Notes: generated by a model not told the origin, from the sequence alone. A stretch of 13,596 bases of DNA from Baffinella frigidus (GCA_026770585.1 MU646325.1:1000818-1014413), one strand, 5' to 3'. Positions 6,806-13,078 are shown, numbered from the stretch's first letter. A program made the numbers and translations.

Positions 6806-9800
6806 ATGATGCGCTCCTCCAAGAGTGCGCCGAGTCTCTTCTTAGATGGGTTGATGCTTGGAGGCGTCACCATCGGATCACCATCGTCGTCCACTTCGAC
6901 ACCCTCCACCGGATCCCTTGACGAGAACCTCTCCGCCGGGCGCGATGCCACCTTTGACGCGGACCCTGCCGAAAAGAAAGACCTCATGCGTCGCCTTGCC
7001 AAGACAAGATGGCAGCCTGACGCTGAGGTTTGACTCGCACTCTCTGCCACGCTCCTCCCCTCAGCCCCCCAGCCCCCCCCCCCTCTCTCCCCCTGTTTGT
7101 GCCCCACTCTCTCTGCCACTCTATCTGCCACTCGCTGGGCCTCTCTCTCCGGCTCTCCCCCCCCCACTCTGTCCACCACTCACTCCGCGTCAACCCCACC
7201 CTCAACAAAAACACCCTGCACCCTGACCTACCCTCACCCCCAACCCACGCACCTCGCAGGCCAGCAAGTGCTCGATGATGTCATGCAACCAGGAGTTCGA
7301 CCGCTTCTCGCGGCGCCACCATTGCCGCGTCTGCGGCCGCGTTGTCTGCGCGCCCTGCTCTTCCTCAACGGTGCTTTCCCACACCACCCCTCCCACCCGA
7401 CACCCGACACCCGACGGCCTGCTCGCCCGGTTGGTAGGAGACTTGACGCCCCCCCCCCCACTGATGGTAAGGTAGGCTTAGGGGTGATCGCTTCTCGCGT
7501 CGCCACCACTACCACGTCGTCTGGGCCCCCTTCTCTTCATCAACGGTACCCTGCTGTAGGACCCCAGGACCCGCGGGACCCGGGGACCCTAGGACCCCCC
7601 GCCGCGCGCAGTGCCAAGCACCGAGGCCGACCCCATCTCTGGCACGTGTCATCGCGTTGACGACCAATCAAGTGTACCACCAACCACCAGAAGCGAACCA
7701 AATCGAAGGATGGCAGACGTTGCTTTCCCCTGCAGACTAAACCCTGACGGGTTGTCTGCAGGGGAAAGCAACTTTGGCGTTGGTTCAGTTCTGTTGGCTG
7801 GTGGTAGAGGCCGTCCCCATCTCGCCCCTACTCGTGTATGCGCCGGATGAACTAGGGCCCCTGCAGGGGGTGGGAGCGCGACTCTCTGAGGGGTTTCGTA
7901 GGGTTAACTCGCCTCCTAGCCTGCCCCCATACCTGTTCTCAGAGGCCTTTTCCCGCCAGCATTGCCGTGTCAAGTGCGCCTCCTTCTCTGCAAGCACTGC
8001 ACTTCCCTCCACCGCACCCTCAAAGGAGGACCAAATCGTCGATTTTAACCCCTTGGATTTACCTGGGCAGACCCCCCGGAAAAGGGAGTCTGCCCAGGTA
8101 AATCCAAGGGGTTGAAATCGACGATTTGGTCCTCCCGTGAGGGTTGGTGGCTCCACCCTACCCAACGCGTACATCGTCCGGGGACATCGTCCAGGAACAA
8201 CCCTCGAAAATCTTCCCCGCCACCACGCCGCCCCTCCTCCTCCCCCCTTGGACCGCGTGACGCGCGAACACGCATGCGGCCCTGCAACGGCACACAGCTC
8301 ATCTTTCCTGTCATGCCCGCTGATCCCCCCCCTCTGCTGATCTTTCCTGTCACACCCGCTGACCCACCCCCCCCCTCCCCCCCCCGCAGATGCTGCTCCT
8401 CCCAGAAGCCGGGCAGCGGGGCCCCGCGAAGGACGTGCGCGTGTGCGACGCATGCTCCCACACGCCATCCATGCACGCGTGCGTGCGCACCCAGCGTCTC
8501 TCGCGACCCTTCCACGGCGCGCTCCTCGCCACCTCTGGCCTCGTCGAGTCGCTGCGCGCGAGAGCAAGCTCGCGCGGTAAACCCCGCACCCCGCACCCTA
8601 TTCCCCTAAACCCCGCACCCTAAACCCTATTCCCCTAAACCCTTAACCCTTCACCATACACCAGACACCCTGCACCCTACACCCTACTCCCTGCACCCTA
8701 CACCCTACGCCCGCGATACACCCTAAACCTTAACCCTCAACCCTCAACCAGACTGCACCTCCCCGCGCGAATCCCCCGGGGCGGCGGCGCACACCCTCTT
8801 GCTACACCCTGTACCCTACACCCTACACCCTACACCCTACACCCTAAACCTCAACCCTCAACCCTCAAACCTCAAGCAGGCTGCACCTCCCCGCGCGAAT
8901 CCCCCGGGGCGGCGGTGCAGACGTTGGGCGCGCCGAGCCTACAGTCCGAGGGGAGCCAGGGGATGCGCCACTCGGTACCACCCCACGCCCGCGATTCCGA
9001 AGCCCAAGACCCGAAACACCAAACACGGAACCCGAAACCAGAGAACTGCCCCGAGCCTGCAGCCCCCAGGGAGTCAGGGGATGCGCCACTCGGTATCGAT
9101 CCCGAACCCCGAACCACGAAACACGCAACACGAAGCCCAAAACACGAAACACGAAGCACGGAGCACGGAATCCCGAACACCGAACACCGAACCCCGCTGA
9201 GGCCGCAGTGCGAGGGGGCCCAGGGGATGCGCCACTCGGTATCACCCCACGCGATCACCCCACGCGATCCCGAAGCCCGAGACCCGAAGCACGAAGCCCG
9301 AAACCCACGAAACCCGAAGCCCGAAACCCGGGGAGCCACGGGATGCGCCATTCGGTCTCGACCCCGAACCCCGAACTCCGGAACACGGAACCCGAAGCCA
9401 GAGACTCGAAACACGGAACACGGAACACCAAACACCAAACACCACACAGCAAACACCGAACACCACACACGAACCCCGAACCCCAAACCCCGAACCCCCA
9501 AACCCTAACCCCTAAACCCTGACCCCTTTCCCAGGTGTCGATGCCGACGCTCTACCAAGAGGAGTCGCACCTCGTCAAAGTGCTCCGCCTGCCGGGGGAT
9601 GACGCAGTCTCGTGCGCGACCACGCCGACCACGGACAATGTCGGCCACGTCTCCGCGCCGACCACGCCCCAGGTGTTTACCTACCCACCTACCTACCCAC
9701 CCACCCACCTACCTACCCACCCACCTACCTACCTACTCAACTACCTACCTACCTACCTACCTACCTACCTACCTACCTACCTACCTACCTACCTACCTAC

Positions 9801-10865
9801 CTACCTACCTATCTTCCTACGTACATACCTACATACCTACCTGCCTACCTACCTACCTACCTACCAACCTACCCACTTACCTACCTACCTACCCACCACC
9901 CACCCACCTACCCACCCACTCACCCACCCACCCACCTGCCTACCTACCCACCTACCCACCTGCCTACCTGACTAACAAAACCCCACACCCTAAACCTACC
10001 TACCTTACTTACTAAGCCCCACACCCTAAACCGCAACCCCCCGCAGACCGCGACACGCGACCCCTCGCACCCCGTGCACGTGCCGCGCGCCTCGGCGAAG
10101 CCCGCGTTCAAGGACACCTCCTCGCGCGAGACGCACCTGCTGGCGTCGCTGCACGAGGACGAGCACGCCCACGCGCTGCAGAAGAAGTTCGCGGCGTCGT
10201 CCTTCTACCAGGTTCCCTACACCCTTCACCCGCAAACCTGCCTACTACCACCCGTGCACGGTAGCCCGTCAATAATGCGGTATCCGCGCTGCAGAGGAAG
10301 ATCTTGGCGGTGTCACTTCTTTCAGGTGGCTAGTCTTATCTCAGAAAACGAGTTCTAAAACTCGTTTTCTTAAGTCAATTCCCCTACAAATTCGTCAACT
10401 TGTTCTTTACTCTCCGCATAAGTTAACAAATTTGTAGGGGAATAGACTTAAGAAAACGAGTTTTAGAACTCGTTTTCTGAGATGAAGTCCCTCGTGACTT
10501 GTGGCGTGACAGGTGGCCCGCACAAAGTGGATCACTCTCACGACCAGCACTCCCTCGATTGACTCACACCTCAACCCCTAACCCCACACCCTAATCCGTC
10601 CTCCTCCCACCAGGGCCTGCTCCACCACGAGCCCGCGGCGCTCAAGGCTCTCATACGCTCCGCCGCCGACCAGCTCCGCGACGCGAACCCCGAGAAGTCC
10701 CCCCCCGCGGGAGCCGCGGGCGAGGCCGTCCCACACGCGTCCGCTGCTGTTTCCGCCGGGGGCGGTGGCGGGGAGGGTGGGGTGCAGGGGGCGGCGGGGG
10801 CGGCGGAAGGAGGCTTCGCTGTCCCGCCCGGTGCGGGAGGGTTTGCGGGGCCTGTCGCGCCCTGA
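6806..10865 (+). CDS. FYVE zinc-finger protein, seven exons, 389 residues
   Basis: Exons, all GT..AG: 6806-7027, 7260-7370, 8390-8576, 8880-8974, 9535-9672, 10047-10211 and 10614-10865 (TGA). Phases are 0 except after exon 3 (phase 1), and all join in frame. A FYVE domain spans about residues 69-134: WQPD (69-72), cysteines 78, 83, 96, 99, 104, 107, 130 and 133, RRHHCR (92-97), then RVCDAC (128-133). FYVE domains bind phosphatidylinositol 3-phosphate on endosomes through the R(R/K)HHCR patch, so an endosomal trafficking or signalling role is expected. The first zinc pair is Cx4C, not the usual Cx2C. The N-terminus (1-68) is Ser/Thr-rich. Residues 135-389 match no family I know; the last 50 or so are Gly/Ala-rich. 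The start is the first ATG after an in-frame stop at 6695; an extra 5' exon cannot be excluded. Exon structure is inferred without transcripts. The domain call is secure; exons 4-7 rest on frame, phase and splice signals. Confidence 0.85.
7028..7259 (+). other. Intron 1 of the FYVE gene
   Basis: Donor GTTTGA follows the codon for E74, and an in-frame TGA lies three bases in. Acceptor ACCTCGCAG precedes A75. The intron is very C/T-rich with CTCTGCCACT and CCCCC runs. It splits the FYVE domain between the WxxD motif and the first zinc cysteine. Confidence 0.8.
7486..7545 (+). pseudogene. Decayed copy of FYVE exon 2, 3' part
   Basis: GATCGCTTCTCGCGTCGCCA then CCACTACCAC, GTCGTCTGGGCCCCCTTCTC and TTCATCAACG aligns with the 3' two-thirds of exon 2 (7304-7370) with about a 9-base deletion in the CRVCG part. 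Read in frame it gives RFSRRHHYH, then APFSSST, so zinc cysteines are lost. The GT donor at its end is retained (CAACG|GTACC). Confidence 0.8.
7675..7806. mobile_element. Foldback MITE in intron 2 (TA-flanked)
   Basis: The central arms GTTGCTTTCCCCTGCAGAC and its exact reverse complement surround a loop of about 17 bases. The outer ends TACCACCAACCACC and GGCTGGTGGTA also pair, with AGAACTGAACCAA-like inner matches. TA lies at both ends. The flanks on the two sides are themselves similar (GAGGCCGACCCCATCTC at 7623, GAGGCCGTCCCCATCTC at 7808). Confidence 0.82.
7943..7998 (+). pseudogene. Second decayed copy of FYVE exon 2, 3' part
   Basis: In frame this reads [20 protein letters not shown], recalling exon 2 [19 protein letters not shown] with several residues lost. 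It is more diverged than the copy at 7486. The donor position has GC instead of GT. Confidence 0.6.
8025..8136. mobile_element. Near-perfect foldback in intron 2
   Basis: Arms of about 48 bases are almost identical: GGACCAAATCGTCGATTT, AACCCCTTGGATTTACC and TGGGCAGAC on the left, with reverse complements on the right and a loop of only about 15 bases. Weaker pairing continues outward (ACCCTCA with TGAGGGT). The near identity of the arms suggests a recent or gene-converted element. Confidence 0.88.
8577..8879 (+). other. Intron 3 of the FYVE gene, telomere-like filler and partial exon-4 copy
   Basis: The donor is CGCG|GTAAAC (phase 1) and the acceptor CTCAAGCAG. Most of it is degenerate CCCTAAA, CACCCTA and CCCTCAA words on the + strand. 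At 8752-8792 lies a copy of the first 40 or so bases of exon 4, together with its preceding CCCTCAACCAG, offset 128 bases from the true exon. Confidence 0.78.
8752..8792 (+). pseudogene. Upstream copy of exon 4, 5' part with acceptor
   Basis: CTGCACCTCCCCGCGCGAAT followed by CCCCCGGGGCGGCGGCGCA matches 8881-8920 almost exactly. CAACCAG in front could serve as an acceptor in the right phase, but the copy breaks off into CACCCTCTTGCTACACCC, so the rest of the exon is missing. Confidence 0.82.
9042..9092 (+). pseudogene. Exon-4 tail copy 1 (possible cassette exon)
   Basis: It is 51 bases between CCAG and GTATCG, in phase 0 at both sides, reading [17 protein letters not shown] against exon 4 [17 protein letters not shown]. 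Exon length is divisible by three, so inclusion would keep frame. Whether it is spliced cannot be seen from sequence. Confidence 0.65.
9209..9238 (+). pseudogene. Exon-4 tail copy 2 (possible 30-base microexon)
   Basis: Between GGCCGCAG and GTATCA, 30 bases read [10 protein letters not shown] in phase 0. Homology to exon 4 starts a little earlier, near 9192. The donor context CACTCGGTATC is the same as copy 1. Confidence 0.6.
9329..9354 (+). pseudogene. Exon-4 tail copy 3, shortest
   Basis: GGGGAGCCACGGGATGCGCC followed by ATTCG and then GTCTCG matches the last 24 or so bases of exon 4 and its donor. No good acceptor is immediately upstream, so this looks like a relic. Confidence 0.65.
9673..10046 (+). 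repeat. Intron 5 of the FYVE gene, almost entirely CCTA tetranucleotide repeat
   Basis: Donor CCCCAG|GTGTTT, acceptor CCCCGCAG. From about 9679 to 9990 the sequence is (CCTA)n with CCCA interruptions. Translated, it gives a PTYLPTYL periodicity in all three forward frames, which is the signature of a non-coding tetranucleotide array. It ends with CACCCTAAACC telomere-like words before the acceptor. Confidence 0.85.
10282..10325 (+). pseudogene. Decayed copy of exon-6 tail with donor
   Basis: CGCGCTGCAGAGGAAGATCT then TGGCGGTGTCACTTCTTTCA and G|GT aligns with the last 40 or so bases of exon 6 (CGCGCTGCAGAAGAAGTTCG, then CGGCGTCGTCCTTCTACCAG and GT). The frame meaning is lost but the donor GT is kept. 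A short upstream piece (CACCCGTGCACGGTAGCCCG) resembles the start of exon 6. Confidence 0.7.
10337..10484. mobile_element. Double-palindrome foldback in intron 6
   Basis: The ends are ATCTCAGAAAACGAG and CTCGTTTTCTGAGAT. Arms of about 62 bases pair, through TTAAGTCAATTCCCCTACAA and its near complement. Each arm also begins with its own small palindrome (GAAAACGAGTTCTAAAACTC then GTTTTC), so a cruciform within a hairpin is possible. The terminal TCATCTCAGAAAA word recurs at 13326, suggesting a family. Confidence 0.88.
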
Positions 10866-11479
10866 GCTTCCTCTGGGGCCGTGCTTTGCCCTAGGGGAGG
10901 CTGCCGCCCTCCCTCAGCCCTGGTGGAGGGGGGCGCCCGTTGCGCTCTGAGGCTGTCAGGCGGGTGGGGAGGGGGCGCCCTCTCTCCACCCTCCTCAGCA
11001 CTCTCTCTCCACTCCACCCGGTTAGGGAGGGGAGGGGGGGGTGTAAGGGGATTGGCCACGTTGCGTACGGGATTCCGGGCGCAACGTGACCAAACCCCAC
11101 AGGGGGGGGTTGTTGATGATGGTGTAGTCGTGGTGTAGAGGGGGTGGGGCGGTGTGTGTAAGGTGTGGGGGAGGACCGTCTCTGGACGGGCCCGCCTCGG
11201 GCGAGAGCAGAAGTCATTTATGTAGACTTAAGAGGGTGGGGATTGGAGGGTGGCGGTTGGTGGCGCCCTCGAAGCGCTACCACCTGAATGCCAAAAGTCG
11301 ATTCCACGGGAATTGGAGCCATTGCTGGCCGTGTTGGGGCGTGAGGGAGCAGGTGTATCAGAGGTGTGTGATGAGATAAAGGGGTTGCTCGAAAAACGCG
11401 GTGTCGGCCTTCAGGGGCATTTTGGTCGCGTGATCAGATTGACGTTTGGTCACGCGATCAGATTGATGCAAGCCCGACA
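10866..11479. other. 3' flank of the FYVE gene
   Basis: It is G-rich and purine-rich. A hairpin CCACGTTGCG/CGCAACGTG lies at about 11056-11090. At 11421-11468 a 24-base unit is tandemly repeated twice (TTTGGTCGCGTGATCAGATT, then TTTGGTCACGCGATCAGATT). I cannot assign a polyadenylation signal. The minus-strand frame covering exon 7 and its flank is an antisense shadow of GC-rich coding sequence. Confidence 0.5.
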
Positions 11480-11601
11480 TACAGGGGTACCTCGCTCATA
11501 AGAAACGCCCGCCCCCCCTAGCATCACCATAGGGCCTTGAGCATGGTCCTACTGTAGGGTCCTAGGAGGAAGCGCCTTCTTATGAGCGAGGTACCCCTGT
11601 A
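11480..11601. mobile_element. F1 foldback MITE, copy 4
   Basis: Full-length ends CAGGGGTACCTCGCTCAT and its reverse complement are flanked by TA on both sides. Interior modules are as in copies 1 and 2 (CTACTGTAGGGTCCTAGGAG). Confidence 0.9.
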
Positions 11602-11611
11602 CCCTCTATTC

Positions 11612-11672
11612 ATTCCTCTGAGACAGATTCCATGGCCTGGAGGCTACTCCCCAGAGACAGAGTCCATACTGA
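11612..11672 (-). pseudogene. Short relics of the minus-strand terminal exon
   Basis: On the minus strand, GCCATGGAATCTGTCTCAGA then GGAATGA reads AMESVSEE followed by stop, matching the end of the exon at 12983-13078. Just upstream in the same sense (11650-11672), AGTATGGACTCTGTCTCTGG is a second, weaker echo. Confidence 0.6.
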
Positions 11673-11860
11673 GCATTCTGATTTGTTAGAGAGAAGTTCT
11701 CCGTTTTGCCAAACCCTCTATTCACACACAGTGGACTTCGGACCTTTCTCTTCAAAAGTCAACGTACCCTGTTGGCAGTTAACTTGAAGGATTTTCTCAT
11801 GCAAATTTGGTCACGTTACTACTAAATCTAAGGGTCCCGAAAGCATCGAAGCCCACCGTG
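11673..11860. other. Spacer, no gene seen
   Basis: The sequence is plain, with no repeat or coding signal I can support. Confidence 0.4.
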
Positions 11861-11863
11861 TGG

Positions 11864-11929
11864 CTCGGAGACAGATTCCAGGAATCGCCGTGGGATGCTG
11901 GGCCTTCTCGCGTTACTCGCGACTGCCAT
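11864..11929 (-). pseudogene. Decayed minus-strand exon copy
   Basis: On the minus strand, GAGAAGGCCCAGCATCCCAC and GGAATCTGTCTCCGAG align with the exon at 12983-13078, with indels that break the frame. The flanking block CATTCCTGCGG..CAAAGGGCTCC is shared with about 12772-12800, so exon piece and flank were duplicated together. Confidence 0.7.
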
Positions 11930-11964
11930 GACACATTCCTGCGGTGGCAAAGGGCTCCAACCCC

Positions 11965-12096
11965 TACAGGGGTACATGTACAGGTACCTCGCTCACAAGA
12001 AACCGACCCCCCCCCTTGGACCACCACAGGGCCCTAGGCACAGTCCTACTGTAGGGTCCTAAGGGGAGGCGGTTTCTGATGAGCGAGGCACCCCTA
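11965..12096. mobile_element. F1 foldback MITE, copy 5, fused to F2
   Basis: The left end carries an extra GTACATGTACAG insertion (CAGGGGTACATGTACAGGTA, then CCTCGCTCA). The right end is GAGCGAGGCACCCC and lacks the terminal TG. It abuts F2 copy c through a shared TA, in the same arrangement as at 2055 but in reverse. Confidence 0.8.
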
Positions 12097-12198
12097 TCCC
12101 TTAAGTGCCCAGTAGGCTCATACGCCCTACGGTAGGGCCCTAGGACCTGCCTAGGACCTCAGGCCCTCAAATTTGGAGGCCTGGTCACTTAAGGGATA
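12095..12198. mobile_element. F2 foldback MITE, copy c
   Basis: The ends are TATCCCTTAAGTG and CACTTAAGGGATA. Core GTAGGCTCATACGCCCTACG then GTAGGGCCCTAGGACCTGCC, followed by an inner hairpin CAAATTTGG near the right side. It has no coding content. Confidence 0.87.
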
Positions 12199-12202
12199 GC
12201 CG

Positions 12203-12342
12203 GGTGGCGTGTTTTCCGGGCGATTAATCAACTTTACTCGCGAAAATGATATTTCCACTCCTGCCCAGGCGTGGCTACTCCTCACTCCTTGCGAGGACCA
12301 TCTCGGGACGAGCCCGCCTCAGCCGCCTCGGGTGGAGAATTC
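12203..12342. repeat. R5 block, copy 1
   Basis: GGTGGCGTGTTTTCCGGGCG, then ATCAACTTTACTCGCGAAAA, CGTGGCTACTCCTCACTCC and CATCTCGGGACGAGCCCGCC through GGAGAATTC recurs at 12813-12923. This copy has about 30 extra bases. In the minus sense R5 lies downstream of the terminal exon copies, so it may be duplicated 3' flank. Confidence 0.78.
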
Positions 12343-12356
12343 CCCTCGTGGGGAAC

Positions 12357-12459
12357 ATCCCTCAAGTGGCCAGTAGGCTCATACGCCCTACGGTAGGGTC
12401 CCAAGACCTGCCTAGGGCGAGTTAGGGTGAATGTTCACCCTATGGTCACTTAAGGGATA
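12357..12459. mobile_element. F2 foldback MITE, copy d
   Basis: It starts ATCCCTCAAGTGGCC and ends GGTCACTTAAGGGATA. The same core as copy c is present, and the inner hairpin here is GGGTGAATGTTCACCC. Confidence 0.87.
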
Positions 12460-12509
12460 GTTCTCCTCGGGAGGGTGAGGGGGAGGACGAGGAGGACGAC
12501 GAGGCGTGG

Positions 12510-12614
12510 TATCCCTCAAGTGGCCAGTAGGCTCATACGCCCTACCGTAGGGCCCTAGGACCTACCTAGGACCTCTTGGGGGTCAAATTCGACCCGCTGG
12601 CCACTTAAGGGATA
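12510..12614. mobile_element. F2 foldback MITE, copy e
   Basis: It starts TATCCCTCAAGTGGCC and ends GGCCACTTAAGGGATA. The inner hairpin is GGTCAAATTCGACC. Immediately after it, GAGGGGTACC resembles the F1 terminus, so a third F2/F1-end junction is present. Confidence 0.87.
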
Positions 12615-12627
12615 GAGGGGTACCATG

Positions 12628-12711
12628 AGTCAGCCTCCTCGGAGACGGATTGCATCGCCTCGGGCTGCTGGGCCTTCTCGAGGAACTCGCGGATCTCCGC
12701 CCCGACTGCCA
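12628..12711 (-). pseudogene. Second copy of the minus-strand terminal exon
   Basis: On the minus strand it reads IREFLEKAQQPEAM, then QSVSEEADS, colinear with 12983-13078. Over about 24 aligned codons I count four silent and two replacement differences. The stop codon is lost and the frame runs on into F2 copy e. The upstream part (GAEQK) is shortened, but a CACAG acceptor-like site sits before it. It could be an alternative last exon or a young relic. Confidence 0.65.
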
Positions 12712-12812
12712 CTGTGGGTATCTAGGCTCGAAGCGCATGTAAGGACGCAAGGTTATGAGGACGCCACGAACCATTCCTGCGGCGCCAAAGGGCTCCGACC
12801 CCTAGCTAGCCG

Positions 12813-12923
12813 TGTGGCGTGTTTCCCGAGCGAGCATCAACTTTACTCGCGAAAACGACCGTGGCTACTCCTCACGCCTTGTGAGGACCATCTCGGGACG
12901 AGCCCGCCTCAGGCGGAGAATTC
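12813..12923. repeat. R5 block, copy 2
   Basis: The shorter copy of 12203-12342: GTGTGGCGTGTTTCCCGAGC then ATCAACTTTACTCGCGAAAA, GTGGCTACTCCTCACGCC, CATCTCGGGACGAGCCCGCC and GGAGAATTC. Confidence 0.78.
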
Positions 12924-12928
12924 TATGT

Positions 12929-12960
12929 TGGCAGCTCGAAGAACCTACAGGACCTAAAGG
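12929..12960 (-). repeat. R3 repeat head fragment
   Basis: On the minus strand TTTAGGTCCTGTAGGTTCTT then CGAGCTGCC, the R3 start module. It sits between R5 copy 2 and the terminal exon, so it entered or was carried into the duplicated block. Confidence 0.6.
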
Positions 12961-12982
12961 ACCCTCGTGGGGAATGAAGTCA

Positions 12983-13078
12983 TCAGTCAGCTTCCTCGGA
13001 GACAGATTCCATCGCCTCAGGCTGCTGGGCCTTCTCGAGAAACTCGCGGATCTTCTGCTCCGCCGCTCCAACCGCCGC
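12983..13078 (-). CDS. 3'-terminal exon of an unidentified minus-strand gene (partial)
   Basis: Behind a good acceptor (CCGAACCAG) the minus strand reads 31 codons, AAVGAAEQKI then REFLEKAQQPEAMESV and SEEAD, then TGA. The peptide is charged and probably helical (EQKIREFLEKAQ) with an acidic tail. I do not recognise the family. Evidence that it codes: the frame is open to a stop, the acceptor joins in phase 0, and the diverged copy at 12628-12711 differs mostly at silent positions. Upstream exons would lie to the right (beyond 13078) and are not visible, so the gene is either cut by the window end or reduced to this exon. Only relics of the same exon are seen between it and the right end. Confidence 0.55.
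   Translation of the reverse strand, partial: AAVGAAEQKIREFLEKAQQPEAMESVSEEAD

Larger units (their letters stand above)
7371..8389 (+). other. Intron 2 of the FYVE gene, holding decayed FYVE exon copies and two foldbacks
   Basis: The donor is ACG|GTGCTT and the acceptor is CCCCGCAG. Joining C107-SSST to MLLLPEAG restores the C-terminal half of the FYVE fold, including the last zinc pair. At 1019 bases it is the longest intron. It contains two degenerate copies of exon 2 (7486-7545, 7943-7998) and two foldback elements (7675-7806, 8025-8136). A long antisense frame (7785-8567 minus) is a by-product of GC-rich sequence and palindromes. Confidence 0.8.
8975..9534 (+). other. Intron 4 of the FYVE gene with repeated exon-4 tails
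   Basis: Donor CACTCG|GTACCA, acceptor TTTCCCAG. The filler is CGAAACACGAA, CCCGAAGCCC and CCGAACACC words, a telomere-like derivative. Three downstream copies of the exon-4 tail plus donor lie within it (9042-9092, 9209-9238, 9329-9354). Long frames on both strands here come from the repetitive filler. Confidence 0.75.
10212..10613 (+). other. Intron 6 of the FYVE gene
   Basis: Donor CTACCAG|GTTCCC, acceptor CTCCCACCAG. It holds a decayed exon-6 tail (10282-10325) and a large foldback (10337-10484), then CCCTAAC and CACCCTAA words near the acceptor. Confidence 0.78.

Noticed and set aside
7785-8567. 260-codon minus-strand open frame
   Set aside because: It is antisense to FYVE intron 2 and exon 3 and crosses a near-perfect palindrome. 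The sense strand has a well-supported FYVE reading, and GC-rich sequence gives long antisense frames by chance.
8865-9501. Long minus- and plus-strand frames rich in FGVRCSVF or NTEHGTRN words
   Set aside because: These are translations of CGAAACACGAA-type low-complexity filler in intron 4.
9535-9975. 146-codon plus-strand open frame with PTYLPT repeats
   Set aside because: Only its first 46 codons are exon 5. The rest is the CCTA array, which translates to the same periodic peptide in all three forward frames. A GT donor ends the exon at 9672.
9679-9990. CRISPR-like array
   Set aside because: It is a tetranucleotide repeat with no unique spacers, in a eukaryotic intron.
10571-11059. 162-codon minus-strand proline/alanine-rich frame
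   Set aside because: It is antisense to exon 7, whose frame, acceptor and stop fit the rest of the gene. Composition alone explains the open frame.
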